Positions 25,893-35,589 of a stretch of 64,000 bases of DNA are shown piece by piece. How positions within the stretch are numbered: the stretch's first letter is position 1; each line of letters opens with the position of its first letter. Below the pieces are notes generated by a model. It was not told the DNA's origin, did not search any database, and saw only the letters and a list, made by a program, of their open reading frames with translations. The stretch covers positions 124,001 to 188,000 of the forward strand of contig NZ_JASCIS010000009.1 in assembly GCF_029968015.1 (NCBI RefSeq), in the 5' to 3' direction. This DNA comes from Streptomyces luteolus (GTDB lineage: Bacteria; Actinomycetota; Actinomycetes; Streptomycetales; Streptomycetaceae). Made by a program: the position numbers and the translations under genes.

Positions 25893-26197
25893 CGGGGGCC
25901 TCCGGCGGGGGTTGCGACGTTGTGCGGTTCGGGGCGGGGGTCATCGAGGCGGTAGGCGGCGAGCATCTCGTTGGTGACGGTGTCGCGCAGGACGTTGAAC
26001 CAGCGGCGGCAGCCGGTGCTGTGCATCCAGCGCTCCGCGTACGGGCCCTTGGTGTTGTCGCGGTAGAAGACGTACTCGGCCCACTGCCGGTCGTCGAGGT
26101 CGGCGGGGTTGCCGGGGTAGGGCACATGGGCCTGGCCCCCGTAGTGGTACTCGGTCTCGTCACGCGGCCCGCACCAGGGGCAGTTGATCAGCAGCAC
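25889..26197 (-). CDS. soxD: Sarcosine oxidase delta subunit
   Basis: 102 residues. [20 protein letters not shown] opens with the CPWC zinc ligands and the family-specific His, and the sequence continues through [17 protein letters not shown]. The start is GTG at 26197, chosen because GGAGAGGAG precedes it and because it begins exactly at the family's N-terminus. The 3' end overlaps the soxA ATG by four bases. Confidence 0.95.
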   Translation of the reverse strand: MLLINCPWCGPRDETEYHYGGQAHVPYPGNPADLDDRQWAEYVFYRDNTKGPYAERWMHSTGCRRWFNVLRDTVTNEMLAAYRLDDPRPEPHNVATPAGGPR

Positions 26198-26220
26198 GGT
26201 CTGCTCCTCTCCACAGGCTT

Positions 26221-27441
26221 TCAGTGGGCCACGGCGGCGGCGCCGTGCTCGTCGATCAGGGCGCCCGACGTGAAGCGGTCCAGGGCGAAGGGGGCGTTCA
26301 GGGGATGCGGCTCGCCGGTCGCGATGGTGTGGGCGAAGGTCCAGCCGGCGGCCGGGGTGCCCTTGAAACCGCCCGTGCCCCAACCGCAGTTGACGTACAG
26401 GTTCTCCACCTCGGTGGTGGAGATGATCGGCGAGGCGTCCGGGGTGGTGTCCACGATGCCGCCCCACGTCCGGAGCACGTGCGCCCGCGCGAAGATGGGG
26501 AACAGCTCGACGGCGGCGGCCATCTGATGCTCGATCACATGGAACGAACCGCGCTGCCCGTAGCCGTTGTACGAGTCCACGCCCGCGCCCATCACCAGCT
26601 CGCCCTTGTGCGCCTGCGACACGTACACATGCACGTGGTTGGACATCACGACAGTCGGGTGCACCGGCTCGTGCAGCTCCGAGACCAGTGCCTGCAGCGG
26701 GTGCGACTGGATCGGAAGCCGTACGCCCGCCCGCTCGGCGAGGACGCTGCTGTGCCCGGCGGCGGCGAGCGCGACCCGGCCCGCGTTGATGCGGCCGAGG
26801 CTGGTCTCCACGCCGACGACCCGGTCGCCGTCCTTGACGAAGCCGGTGACCTCGCAGCCCTGGATCAGGTCCACGCCCATCTCGTCCGCGCGCCGGGCGA
26901 GCGCCCAGGCCACGTGGTCGTGCTTGGCGATACCGGCACGCGGCTGGTAGGTGGCGCCGAGCACCGGGTAGCGGGTGTCCGAGGACACGTTGAGGATCGG
27001 GCAGACCTTGGCGACCTCGTCCGGCTCCAGCCACTCGGCGTCCACGCCGTTCAGCTTGTTGGCACCCACGCGGCGCACGCTCTCGCGGACGTCCTGCAGC
27101 GTGTGCGCGAGGTTGAGCACACCGCGCTGGCTGAACAGGAAGTCGTAGTCCAGCTCCTCGGGCAGCCGCTCCCACAGCTTCAGCGCGTGCTCGTAGATCG
27201 CGGCGCTCTCGTCCCACAGGTAGTTGGACCGGATGATCGTGGTGTTCCGCGCCATGTTGCCGCCGGCCAGCCAGCCCTTCTCCAGGACGGCGACGTTGGT
27301 GATGCCGTGGTTCTTGGCGAGGTAGTAGGCGGTGGCCAGGCCGTGGCCGCCCGCGCCGACGATGATCACGTCGTACGAGGAGCGCGGCTCGGGGTTGCGC
27401 CAGAGCCAGTCGGGGTGCTCCGGCAGCGACTCGGTGGTCAT
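26221..27441 (-). CDS. soxB: Sarcosine oxidase beta subunit
   Basis: 406 residues, a D-amino-acid-oxidase-type flavoprotein. The FAD motif [20 protein letters not shown] is at residues 26-45, with the covalent-FMN region further on (including [19 protein letters not shown]) and a C-terminal [19 protein letters not shown]. It holds the catalytic site of sarcosine oxidation. ATGA overlap with glyA upstream; 23-bp gap to soxD. Confidence 0.97.
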   Translation of the reverse strand: MTTESLPEHPDWLWRNPEPRSSYDVIIVGAGGHGLATAYYLAKNHGITNVAVLEKGWLAGGNMARNTTIIRSNYLWDESAAIYEHALKLWERLPEELDYDFLFSQRGVLNLAHTLQDVRESVRRVGANKLNGVDAEWLEPDEVAKVCPILNVSSDTRYPVLGATYQPRAGIAKHDHVAWALARRADEMGVDLIQGCEVTGFVKDGDRVVGVETSLGRINAGRVALAAAGHSSVLAERAGVRLPIQSHPLQALVSELHEPVHPTVVMSNHVHVYVSQAHKGELVMGAGVDSYNGYGQRGSFHVIEHQMAAAVELFPIFARAHVLRTWGGIVDTTPDASPIISTTEVENLYVNCGWGTGGFKGTPAAGWTFAHTIATGEPHPLNAPFALDRFTSGALIDEHGAAAVAH

Positions 27442-28754
27442 GCCGCTTCTCCGTTCAGGTGGGCGTAGAGGGGGAACGCGTAGGCGAGCTTCTCGACGCG
27501 GTCGCGCAGCAGGGCAGCGCGCTCGTCGGTGAACCGCTCGTCCTTGAGGGCCTGGGCGATGATGTCGGCGACCTCGCGGAACGCGTCCTCGCCGAAGCCG
27601 CGCGTCGCGAGCGCCGGGGTGCCGATGCGCAGGCCGGAGGAGACCATCGGCGGGCGCGGGTCGAAGGGCACCGCGTTGCGGTTGACGGTGATGCCGATGC
27701 GGTGCAGGCGGTCCTCGGCCTGCTGCCCGTCGAGCGCGGAGTTGCGCAGGTCGACCAGGACCAGGTGGACCTCGGTGCCGCCGGTGAGGACGGTGATGCC
27801 CGCCTCGGCCACGTCGTCGGCGAGCAGCCGCCCGGCCAGGATGCGGGCCCCGTCGAGGGTGCGCTGCTGCCGCTCGCGGAACGCCTCGGACGCGGCGACC
27901 TTGAACGCCACCGCCTTCGCCGCGATCACATGCTCAAGGGGGCCGCCCTGCTGGCCGGGGAAGACCGCCGAGTTGATCTTCTTGGCGAGCGCGGCCCTGC
28001 TGAGGATCACCCCGCCGCGCGGACCGCCGAGCGTCTTGTGCGTCGTGGTGGTGACAACGTCCGCGTACGGTACGGGACTCGGGTGCAGACCGGCGGCGAC
28101 GAGCCCGGCGAAGTGCGCCATGTCGACCATCAGATACGCGCCGACCTCGTCGGCGATCCGCCGGAACGCGGCGAAGTCCAGGCGGCGCGGGTAGGCGGAC
28201 CAGCCGGCGACGATCAGCTTCGGCCGGTGGGTGCGGGCGAGCTCGGCGACCTCGTCCATGTCGATCCGCAGGTCGGACTCGCTCACGTGGTACGGCACCA
28301 CGTTGTAGAGCTTGCCGGAGTAGTTGATGCGCATGCCGTGGGTGAGGTGGCCGCCGTGCGCGAGGTCGAGCCCGAGGATCGTGTCGCCCGGGTTCAGGAG
28401 GGCGAACATCGCGGCAGCGTTGGCCTGGGCGCCGGAGTGCGGCTGGACGTTGGCGGCCTCGGCACCGAACAGCTCCTTCACGCGGTCGATCGCCAACTGC
28501 TCAACGACGTCGACGTGTTCGCAGCCGCCGTAGTAGCGGCGGCCGGGGTAGCCCTCGGCGTACTTGTTGGTGAGGACCGAGCCCTGGGCCTCCATCACGG
28601 CGGCCGGGGCGAAGTTCTCCGAGGCGATCATCTCCAGCGTGGACTGCTGGCGGTGCAGTTCCTCGGAGAGCGCCGCGGCGACCTCCGGGTCCAGGCCGTT
28701 CAGAGGGAGGGAGAGAAGAGCTCCGTCATCGGTCACCGACGGATTCGCTGCCAT
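27438..28754 (-). CDS. glyA: Serine hydroxymethyltransferase
   Basis: 438 residues. The PLP lysine is in [15 protein letters not shown], and [15 protein letters not shown] and [12 protein letters not shown] are standard. It interconverts glycine plus methylene-THF and serine plus THF, so the two products of sarcosine oxidase are condensed to serine. Start ATG 28754 with AAGGTGG seven bases upstream (an in-frame ATG eight codons earlier has no ribosome site). First gene of the glyA-soxBDAG-sdaA-purU operon, divergent from the permease. Confidence 0.97.
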   Translation of the reverse strand: MAANPSVTDDGALLSLPLNGLDPEVAAALSEELHRQQSTLEMIASENFAPAAVMEAQGSVLTNKYAEGYPGRRYYGGCEHVDVVEQLAIDRVKELFGAEAANVQPHSGAQANAAAMFALLNPGDTILGLDLAHGGHLTHGMRINYSGKLYNVVPYHVSESDLRIDMDEVAELARTHRPKLIVAGWSAYPRRLDFAAFRRIADEVGAYLMVDMAHFAGLVAAGLHPSPVPYADVVTTTTHKTLGGPRGGVILSRAALAKKINSAVFPGQQGGPLEHVIAAKAVAFKVAASEAFRERQQRTLDGARILAGRLLADDVAEAGITVLTGGTEVHLVLVDLRNSALDGQQAEDRLHRIGITVNRNAVPFDPRPPMVSSGLRIGTPALATRGFGEDAFREVADIIAQALKDERFTDERAALLRDRVEKLAYAFPLYAHLNGEAA

Positions 28755-28808
28755 GCCGAACACCACCTTCGAATCCACTGGGGAAGCTTGGGAAGCATTA
28801 ATATGTGA

Positions 28809-28820
28809 CTGATATATCAG
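28809..28820. promoter_or_regulatory. Palindromic operator 1 between glyA and the permease
   Basis: CTGATATATCAG, a perfect 12-bp palindrome 55 bp upstream of the glyA start. Its 10-bp core TGATATATCA is repeated at 28975-28984. Confidence 0.75.
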
Positions 28821-28972
28821 CTCTTCCAGGAAGGTAGAGCGTGCCGAGGCGGCGGGTCAAGGGGTCGTGCGGGTCGTGCTGCGGGTCGTGCGCGGCGGAG
28901 CAGGACTCGATGAGCGCCCTCTCGGATCGCGGCCCTTGACCGGCCGGGTCGCCCGGCATACCTTGCGACCGC

Positions 28973-28986
28973 ATTGATATATCAAT
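28973..28986. promoter_or_regulatory. Palindromic operator 2 between glyA and the permease
   Basis: ATTGATATATCAAT, a perfect 14-bp palindrome sharing the core TGATATATCA with the site near glyA. It is 135 bp upstream of the permease. The likely ligand-responsive regulator is the GntR protein at 32.5 kb, by inference. Confidence 0.75.
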
Positions 28987-29037
28987 TGCCTTCCAGGCTT
29001 GCGAGGCGCTGGATCTGAAGCTCACCCCGCTCGTAAC

Positions 29038-29110
29038 TGCTGCTCGACCTGCTGCTCGACCTGCTGCGAACTGCAGCGAACTGCAGCGAAGTGCTGCGAA
29101 CTGCTCGAAG
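29038..29110. repeat. Tandem repeats in the permease leader
   Basis: 12-bp units CTGCTGCTCGAC at 29038 and 29050 and a partial third are followed by 10-bp units around GCGAACTGCA. They fill the leader between the palindromic operator and the permease start. Confidence 0.85.
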
Positions 29111-29120
29111 TTGAGGACAC

Positions 29121-30569
29121 ATGAGCGTGCAACCCACCATCACGGAGAAGGAGCAGCCCTCCACCTCCGACCTCCCGGCGGGGGACGGCCTCAAGGCGGG
29201 CCTCAAGAACCGCCACCTCTCCATGATCGCCATCGGCGGCGTCATCGGCGCCGGTCTCTTCATCGGCTCCGGCTCCGGCATCGCGGCGGCCGGACCCGGC
29301 ATCCTCATCTCGTACGCCCTGGTCGGCGTCATGGTCGTCCTCGTGATGCGGATGCTCGGCGAGATGGCCGCGGCCGACCCCAGCTCCGGCTCCTTCTCCG
29401 CCTACGCCGACCGGGCGCTCGGCCGCTGGGCAGGGTTCTCCATCGGCTGGCTGTACTGGTTCTTCTGGGTCGTGGTGATGGCCGTCGAGGCCACCGCCGG
29501 CGCCGTGATCCTGGAGGGCTGGGTGCCGGCCGTGCCGCAGTGGGCCTGGGCGCTGATCGTGATGGTGGTGCTCACGGCGACCAACCTGGCCTCGGTCGGC
29601 TCGTACGGCGAGTTCGAGTTCTGGTTCGCCGGGATCAAGGTCGTCGCGATCGCCGCCTTCATCGTGATCGGCGGGCTCGCCGTGCTCGGCGTGCTGCCCG
29701 GCTCGGACCACGAGGCCACCGGGCTCACCCACCTCACGGCCCACGGAGGCTTCCTGCCCAACGGGCCCGGCGCGATCCTCACGGGGGTGCTCCTGGTCGT
29801 CTTCTCGTTCATGGGCAGCGAGATCGTCACCCTCGCCGCGGGCGAGTCCGCGCAGCCGCAGCGGGCCGTCGCCAAGGCGACCAACAGCGTGATCTGGCGC
29901 ATCGCCGTCTTCTACCTCGGCTCGATCTTCGTCGTCGTCACCCTGCTCCCGTGGGACGACAAGGCGATCCTGGAGGACGGCTCGTACGTCGCCGCCCTGA
30001 ACACCATCGGCATCCCGCACGCCGGGCAGATCATGAACGTCATCGTGCTCACCGCCGTCCTGTCCTGCCTCAACTCCGGCCTCTACACCGCCTCCCGGAT
30101 GGCGTTCTCGCTCGGCCGGCGCGGCGACGCCCCGCAGTCCTTCGCCCGGACGACCGCGCGCGGTGTCCCGCGGGCGGCGATCCTCGCCTCCGTCGCCTTC
30201 GGCTTCCTCGCCGTGTTCTTCAACTACAAGTGGACCGACACGGTCTTCGCGTTCCTGCTCAACGCCTCCGGTGCCGTGGCCCTCTTCGTCTGGCTGGTCA
30301 TCTGCTGCACGCAACTGCGGATGCGGCGCATCATCCTGCGCGAGAACCCGGAGAAGCTGATCGTCCGGATGTGGTTGTTCCCGTATCTGACCTGGGCGAC
30401 GATCGCGATGATCACGTTCGTCCTCGCCTATATGCTCACCGACCACGCCGCACGCCGGCAGCTGGTCTTCTCCGGCCTCGTGGCCGCACTCGTCGTCGCC
30501 GTGGCGCTGCTGCGGGAGCGGCGCGGCAGCAACCGGAACGACAAGGATCTTCGGCCCCAGGGCCGCTGA
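29121..30569 (+). CDS. Amino acid permease (APC superfamily)
   Basis: 482 residues with about twelve membrane helices and the APC N-terminal block RHLSMIAIGGVIGAGLFIGS (residues 31-50), then GEMAAADPSSGSFSAYADRALG and a consensus helix-3 W-rich segment. It belongs with the GABA/asparagine/proline-type transporters. Position opposite glyA and upstream of the formaldehyde dehydrogenase suggests uptake of sarcosine, glycine or a related amino acid. Confidence 0.93.
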   Translation: MSVQPTITEKEQPSTSDLPAGDGLKAGLKNRHLSMIAIGGVIGAGLFIGSGSGIAAAGPGILISYALVGVMVVLVMRMLGEMAAADPSSGSFSAYADRALGRWAGFSIGWLYWFFWVVVMAVEATAGAVILEGWVPAVPQWAWALIVMVVLTATNLASVGSYGEFEFWFAGIKVVAIAAFIVIGGLAVLGVLPGSDHEATGLTHLTAHGGFLPNGPGAILTGVLLVVFSFMGSEIVTLAAGESAQPQRAVAKATNSVIWRIAVFYLGSIFVVVTLLPWDDKAILEDGSYVAALNTIGIPHAGQIMNVIVLTAVLSCLNSGLYTASRMAFSLGRRGDAPQSFARTTARGVPRAAILASVAFGFLAVFFNYKWTDTVFAFLLNASGAVALFVWLVICCTQLRMRRIILRENPEKLIVRMWLFPYLTWATIAMITFVLAYMLTDHAARRQLVFSGLVAALVVAVALLRERRGSNRNDKDLRPQGR

Positions 30570-30605
30570 AGTACCCCCGTACACCCCGAGACCAAGGAGT
30601 ACGCC

Positions 30606-31691
30606 ATGCAAGAAGTCCGCGCCGTCGTGGCCCGCGCGAAAGACGCGCCGGTGACCGTCGAGACGATCCGCATCCCCGACCCCGGTCCCGGCGAGGTCGT
30701 CGTGAAGGTGCAGGCCTGCGGGGTCTGCCACACCGATCTGCACTACCGCCAGGGCGGCATCAACGACGAGTTCCCGTTCCTGCTCGGCCACGAGGCGGCG
30801 GGCCTGGTGGAGACCGTGGGGGAGGGCGTCACCCAGGTGGAGCCCGGTGACTTCGTCATCCTCAACTGGCGTGCGGTGTGCGGCGACTGCCGTGCCTGCT
30901 CGCGCGGCGAACCCTGGTACTGCTTCGCCACCCACAACGCGACCCAGAAGATGACTTTGACCGACGGAACGGAGCTCACGCCCGCCCTCGGCATCGGCGC
31001 CTTCGCCGAGAAGACCCTCGTCCACGCCGGGCAGTGCACCAAGGTCGACCCGTCCGCCTCGCCGGCCGCCGCAGGGCTCCTCGGCTGCGGTGTGATGGCC
31101 GGGCTCGGCGCGGCCATCAACACCGGCGCCGTGGGACGCGGCAAGAGCGTCGCGGTGATCGGCTGCGGCGGCGTCGGCTGCGCGGCCGTCGTCGGGTCGA
31201 GCCTCGCGGGCGCGTCCCGCGTCATCGCCGTGGACATCGACGAGCGCAAGCTGGACTGGGCGAAGAACCTCGGCGCCACCGACACCGTCAACAGCAAGGA
31301 ACGGGACGCGGTCGAGGCGATCCGCGAGCTGACCGGCGGGTTCGGCGCCGACGTGGTGATCGACGCGGTCGGCAGGCCCGAGACGTACCAACAGGCCTTC
31401 TACGCCCGTGACTTGGCGGGCACCCTGGTCCTCGTCGGCGTCCCCACCCCGGACATGAAGCTGCCCGACATCCCGCTGATCGACGTGTTCGGCCGCGGCG
31501 GCGCCCTCAAGTCCAGCTGGTACGGCGACTGCCTGCCCGCGCGGGACTTCCCGATGCTGATCGACCTGTACCGGCAGGGCAGGCTCGACCTCGACGCGTT
31601 CGTGACCGAGGAGATCACGCTCGGGGACGTCGAGTCGGCCTTCGAGCGGATGCACCACGGCGACGTGCTGCGCTCGGTGGTGGTCCTGTGA
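30606..31691 (+). CDS. S-(hydroxymethyl)mycothiol dehydrogenase (mycothiol-dependent formaldehyde dehydrogenase)
   Basis: 361 residues, a zinc-type medium-chain alcohol dehydrogenase. The catalytic zinc Cys is in ACGVCHTD, structural zinc Cys residues are [15 protein letters not shown], and NAD binds at [29 protein letters not shown] is the segment that marks the mycothiol-dependent group. It oxidises the formaldehyde-mycothiol adduct, the detoxification route used by actinomycetes. AAGGAG is five bases before the ATG. GTGA overlap with the MBL gene. Confidence 0.93.
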   Translation: MQEVRAVVARAKDAPVTVETIRIPDPGPGEVVVKVQACGVCHTDLHYRQGGINDEFPFLLGHEAAGLVETVGEGVTQVEPGDFVILNWRAVCGDCRACSRGEPWYCFATHNATQKMTLTDGTELTPALGIGAFAEKTLVHAGQCTKVDPSASPAAAGLLGCGVMAGLGAAINTGAVGRGKSVAVIGCGGVGCAAVVGSSLAGASRVIAVDIDERKLDWAKNLGATDTVNSKERDAVEAIRELTGGFGADVVIDAVGRPETYQQAFYARDLAGTLVLVGVPTPDMKLPDIPLIDVFGRGGALKSSWYGDCLPARDFPMLIDLYRQGRLDLDAFVTEEITLGDVESAFERMHHGDVLRSVVVL

Positions 31692-32308
31692 GCCGCGACC
31701 GCGTACGCGTCGAGCACACCGTCACCTCCGGGACGTTCTCCCTCGACGGCGAGACCCACCAGGTCGACAACAACGTGTGGGTGATCGGCGACGACCAGGA
31801 GTGCGTGGTCGTCGACGCGCCGCACGACGTCGACCGCATCCTGGAGGTCGTCGCGGGCCGCCGCGTGAAGGCGATCCTGTGCACGCACGCCCACGACGAC
31901 CACGTCCGCGTGGCCCCGCAGCTGGCCGCCCGTACCCAGGCTCCCGTACTCCTCCATCCCGACGACCGGCCCGTCTGGGAGCTCACGCACCCGGGCGGCA
32001 AGTGGGACGCCGACCTCGGGGACGGCGACGTCGTGGAGGTCGCGGGCGTCGAGCTGCGCGTCCTGCACACCCCCGGGCACGCGCCCGGCGCGGTGTGCTT
32101 CTACGCGGAGGAGCTCGGCGCCGTGTTCACCGGCGACACCCTCTTCAACGGCGGGCCCGGCGCCACCGGCCGGTCGTTCAGCGACTACGACGTGATCGTG
32201 CGCTCCATCCGGGAGAAGCTGCTCCGGCTCCCCGGCGAGACCGTGGTGCACACCGGGCACGGACCGGACACCACGATCGAGGTGGAGAGGGACAACGTCC
32301 CGACCTAG
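31688..32308 (+). CDS. Metallo-beta-lactamase-fold hydrolase paired with the formaldehyde dehydrogenase
   Basis: 206 residues. Zinc ligands are THAHDDH (residues 73-79), HTPGHAPG and GDTLFNGG, with a final HTGHGPDT. Overlaps the dehydrogenase by four bases. The conserved pairing in actinomycetes suggests it hydrolyses the S-formyl-mycothiol product to formate and mycothiol, the job of a glyoxalase-II-like or formylglutathione-hydrolase-like enzyme; this is inference from context. Confidence 0.9.
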   Translation: MSRDRVRVEHTVTSGTFSLDGETHQVDNNVWVIGDDQECVVVDAPHDVDRILEVVAGRRVKAILCTHAHDDHVRVAPQLAARTQAPVLLHPDDRPVWELTHPGGKWDADLGDGDVVEVAGVELRVLHTPGHAPGAVCFYAEELGAVFTGDTLFNGGPGATGRSFSDYDVIVRSIREKLLRLPGETVVHTGHGPDTTIEVERDNVPT

Positions 32309-32512
32309 GACGCCGGGCACCCTTGGACAGCCGGACCGTCGTGCACTGCACCCACGGCGGTCCGGCACGGGGATGCGAGTCTGGGTGAGCACGAGGGTGC
32401 GAGACCGGGCAATAAAAGTGACCGAGTCAACCGATGTGCGGGCCAGTCACTAGACTCGGCCAGCACACGGCGCAGCACACAGGGTGCGCGTTCCGGTAGG
32501 CAAGGGGACTTC

Positions 32513-33184
32513 ATGCAGCAGGTCGCGACCGATCCTCGGGGCGATGAACTGTCGCTCGCCGAGCGGGCGTACCGCGCCATTCGCGACCGCCTCGTCATGC
32601 TCGAGATCCGCCCCGGCGACCCGATCAACGAGGACCAGCTGATGCAGTCCCTCGGCGTCGGCCGTACCCCGGTGCGCGAGGCGCTGAAGCGGCTCCAGTA
32701 CGAGCGGCTGATCACCACCTACCCGCGCCGCGGCACCTTCGCCACCGACGTCAACATCACCGACCTGGCCCACATCTCCGAGGTCCGCCAGGAACTGGAA
32801 CCCCTCGCCGCCGCCCAGGCCGCCCGCCGCGCCACGGCCGCCGACCGCGAGGCGCTCGCCACGCTACTCGCGGAGCTGAAGTCGGTGACCGAGACCGAGA
32901 CCGAGCGCGACGCCGCCGAACTGATGCGCCTCGACCTCCAGGTCCACCGCGCCATCTACGCGGCCACGCACAACCCGTACCTCGAAGACACCCTCGTACG
33001 CCATGACAACCTCGCCACCCGCATCTGGTGCCTGTTCGTCGACCGCCTGGACGACATGTCGGGGCACGTTGAGGAGCACAGCCCTCTGATCGAGGCGATC
33101 GTCGCGGGCGAGCCGGACCGGGCGGCGCGGCTCGCACGGGGCCACGTGGAGGGCTTCGAGCGGGCGATCCGCGAGGCGATCTGA
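32513..33184 (+). CDS. GntR-family transcriptional regulator (FadR/VanR type)
   Basis: 223 residues. Winged helix at about 10-75 (INEDQLMQSLGVGRTPVREALKRL), FCD domain at about 90-215. Nearest regulator to the sarcosine/formaldehyde genes and downstream of the MBL gene, so it is the best candidate to bind TGATATATCA at 28.8-29.0 kb. A CCGAGTC/GACTCGG inverted repeat (32422-32428, 32453-32459) lies in its own upstream region but does not match that motif. Confidence 0.92.
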   Translation: MQQVATDPRGDELSLAERAYRAIRDRLVMLEIRPGDPINEDQLMQSLGVGRTPVREALKRLQYERLITTYPRRGTFATDVNITDLAHISEVRQELEPLAAAQAARRATAADREALATLLAELKSVTETETERDAAELMRLDLQVHRAIYAATHNPYLEDTLVRHDNLATRIWCLFVDRLDDMSGHVEEHSPLIEAIVAGEPDRAARLARGHVEGFERAIREAI

Positions 33185-33230
33185 GCGGAGCTGCTGGCCC
33201 CGCCCGCCCACGACGCGCCGTCCTCAACTC

Positions 33231-34145
33231 TCAGGAGCGCGGCAGGAGTTGGGCGGCCGTTCGGGTGATCGTGTCCACGGCGTGCAGCAGCGTCGGGATC
33301 TTGCGGCCGCCCGGGCGTGTCACCGCCATGATGCGGCGGCTCGGCGCGGGCTCGCCGTGCAGGCGCAGGCGCGTGACCCGGCGGTCCTCGTGCAGCCGCG
33401 CGAGCCGCGGCACCAGGAACACCCCGAAACCGTGCGCGACGAGCGCCGTGCCGGTGTCCCACTCGTCGGAGTGGTGCGCGATCTGCGGCGTGAACCCGGC
33501 GCCCATGCAGGCCGCGAGCACCAGCTGGTGGTAGGTGGTGCCGGGGTTGCCGACGATCCACTCCTCCCGCGCGGCGTCGGCCAGCGTGACCCGGCGCTTG
33601 CGCGTAAGGGGATGGTCCTGCGGTACGACGAGGTCCAACGGGTCGTCGAGCAGCGGCTGTTGGTCGAAGCGGCCGTCCGTCATGGGCGGCGAGTCGGCGG
33701 TGACGACGAGGAGCGCGAGGTCCGCCTCCTGCGACAGGAGCAGGTCGAAGCAGCGGTCCGGCTCGGCCTCCACGATCCGCACCGTGACATGCGGGTGTGC
33801 GTCCCGCAGCGCCGCGGCGGCGGGCGGCAGCAGGGTGCTCGCCGCGGTGGAGAAGCCGCAGAGCGTGACCTGGCCGGTGGGCTCGGAAGCGGCGGCGGCC
33901 AGCTCGGCGCGCGCCAGCTCCCACTGCTCCTGCAGCTGCTCCGCGTGCCGGAGCAGGATGCGCGCCGCGTTGGTGAGCCGGATGCCCCGGCCCTGGTGGA
34001 CGAGGAGTTCGGTGCCGAGGTCGGCGGCCAGCTGGCGCAGCTGGTACGAGACGGCGGACGGCGTGTAGTTGAGGGCCTGCGCGGCGGCCGTGACGGTGCC
34101 GTGCTCGGCGACCATCTGCAGGATCCGGATCCTGGGATCAATCAT
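33231..34145 (-). CDS. LysR-family transcriptional regulator
   Basis: 304 residues. The N-terminal winged helix (residues 1-60) has AAQALNYTPSAVSYQLRQL, and a periplasmic-binding-like effector domain follows (about 90-290). Start ATG 34145 gives the family-normal length. Divergent from an IclR regulator with 45 bp between starts; the shared region holds an 11-bp direct repeat TGTTTGATTCC (34176-34186 and 34192-34202). Target genes are not evident; the MFS gene beyond iclR is dead. Confidence 0.9.
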   Translation of the reverse strand: MIDPRIRILQMVAEHGTVTAAAQALNYTPSAVSYQLRQLAADLGTELLVHQGRGIRLTNAARILLRHAEQLQEQWELARAELAAAASEPTGQVTLCGFSTAASTLLPPAAAALRDAHPHVTVRIVEAEPDRCFDLLLSQEADLALLVVTADSPPMTDGRFDQQPLLDDPLDLVVPQDHPLTRKRRVTLADAAREEWIVGNPGTTYHQLVLAACMGAGFTPQIAHHSDEWDTGTALVAHGFGVFLVPRLARLHEDRRVTRLRLHGEPAPSRRIMAVTRPGGRKIPTLLHAVDTITRTAAQLLPRS

Positions 34146-34190
34146 GCGAATAGTTTGCGCGATCAGCCACGGAATTGTTTGATTCCCCTT

Positions 34191-34976
34191 GTGTTTGATT
34201 CCGTGCACGTCATCAGGGGCGTTCTGCTGCTGCGGGAACTGGCCCGGCACGAGTCGGGTGCGACGGTGACCGAACTCGCCGCCGCCGTGGGGCTCGCGAG
34301 GCCCACCGCATTCCGGCTCCTGAACAGCTTCGAGCAGACCGGTTTCGTCGACCGCGTCGATTCCAAATACACGCTCGGCTGGGAATTCGCCCGGCTCGCC
34401 CGGCCCGCGGATCCGTACGACGGTCTCGCGAGCCGCATTCAGCCGGCCCTGGACGAACTGGCCCGGGCCCTCGGGGAAACGGTGACGCTCTCGGTGCCCA
34501 CGCCCAGCCATGAGCTGGAACTCATCGCCGCCGCCACGGGCTCGCAGGTCGTAGGCGTCTCGGTGGAATCCCTGGTCGGCCAGCACTGGCCTTTGCACGC
34601 GAGTTCCACCGGAAAGATCGTCCTGGCCGATATGCCGGTGAAGCGGCTCCAGGAAAGGCTTCCGGACGAGCTGGAGGCCTTCACTCCGGACACCATCACC
34701 GACCGGAAGGTACTGCTCAAGGAATTGCAGCAGGTCAGGGAGCAGGGCTATTCGGTGATCGACAACGAACTGGAAGAGGGCCTCCTCTCAGTCTCGCGGC
34801 CGGTACGGGATTCCGCCGGTGCCCTGGTCGCGATTCTCACCGTGGACGCTCCGCGCTACCGCTTCGGCCGGGACCGTATTCCCGCGACCTTGCAGCACAT
34901 GCAGCAGGCCTCCGAGGAGCTGAAGCAGCTCATGTGGCCGGGCTGGGAATCCTCGGAGTCTCCGGAATCTCCGTAA
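34191..34976 (+). CDS. IclR-family transcriptional regulator
   Basis: 261 residues from GTG 34191, or 257 from GTG 34203; neither has a ribosome site, so leaderless or TTG 34179 is possible. An N-terminal winged helix (ATVTELAAAVGLARPTAFRLL) is followed by an effector domain (WPLHASSTGKIVLADMP, RDSAGALVAILTVDAP). It likely controlled the degraded sugar-porter-type MFS gene that ends the next stretch. TAA stop abuts an 18-bp tandem repeat. Confidence 0.9.
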   Translation: MFDSVHVIRGVLLLRELARHESGATVTELAAAVGLARPTAFRLLNSFEQTGFVDRVDSKYTLGWEFARLARPADPYDGLASRIQPALDELARALGETVTLSVPTPSHELELIAAATGSQVVGVSVESLVGQHWPLHASSTGKIVLADMPVKRLQERLPDELEAFTPDTITDRKVLLKELQQVREQGYSVIDNELEEGLLSVSRPVRDSAGALVAILTVDAPRYRFGRDRIPATLQHMQQASEELKQLMWPGWESSESPESP

Positions 34977-35024
34977 TCCCCGTTATCCACGCAATCCCCG
35001 TTATCCACGCAATCCCCGTTATCC
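34975..35024. repeat. 18-bp tandem repeat x2.8 at the iclR stop
   Basis: Units AATCCCCGTTATCCACGC start at 34975, 34993 and 35011. The first overlaps the TAA of the IclR gene. Confidence 0.95.
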
Positions 35025-35064
35025 CCTCGGTCTTCGCCGGGGCGGCTCAGGGACTTGACCGGTG

Positions 35065-35580
35065 TCAGTGCGTCCCGGCCCGCCACGCCTCGCGGGCGGA
35101 GCGGCGCGGGGCCGAGGTCTCGCTCAGGGGGCGGCCCATCGTCTCGGGGGCGAGGGCCTGGGAGACCAGGGCGCCGACGCCGCACACGCCCGCGGCGATG
35201 AGCATGCTCGGCCCCGCGCCGAGGTGCTGCATCGACCAGGGCAGCAGGAACGTGCCGAGGGCGGCCCCGACGCGGCTGAACGCGGTGGCGAAGCCGGTGC
35301 CGATGCCGCGTATCTCGGTGGGGAAGATCTCGCCGGGGTACACGCCTGTCAGCGCGGTGCACATGGCGTTGGCGAAGGCGAAGACCAGGAAGCAGGCCAG
35401 GACGACGGCGGGCGGTTCCGAGGCCCACAGACCGATGACGACGAGGACGGCCGCGCACACCCACTGCTGCGGGATCATGAGCTTGCGCCGCCCGATCCGC
35501 TCGATGAGGAGCAGCGAGGCCGTACCAGCTCCTGTCGTGAGGCCGAGGAAACTGCGGGCGCCGCGCCCGCCCGCGCGGGA
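35065..35580 (-). pseudogene. C-terminal half of a sugar-porter-type MFS transporter
   Basis: About 170 codons of intact frame encode the second half of an MFS protein (LLLIERIGRRKLMIPQQW, GVYPGEIFPTEIRGIGTGFA, PETMGRPLSE), which are family hallmarks. The N-terminal six helices are absent and the frame runs into an unrelated GNAT fragment at about 35585, where the joint lies. Not functional. Confidence 0.8.
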
Positions 35581-35589
35581 CCATGCCGT

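Noticed and set aside
22536..25955. A 1,139-codon open frame antisense to the soxG-soxA genes
   Set aside because: It is the usual long antisense frame of GC-rich DNA. It lacks a ribosome site and domain sense, and the sox genes explain the region fully.
28755..29120. A glycine riboswitch before glyA
   Set aside because: No tandem aptamer cores are visible in the divergent region; palindromes and simple repeats account for it.
29022..31658. An 878-codon open frame antisense to the permease and formaldehyde dehydrogenase
   Set aside because: Same GC-rich antisense artefact; both genes on the plus strand have complete domains and ribosome sites.
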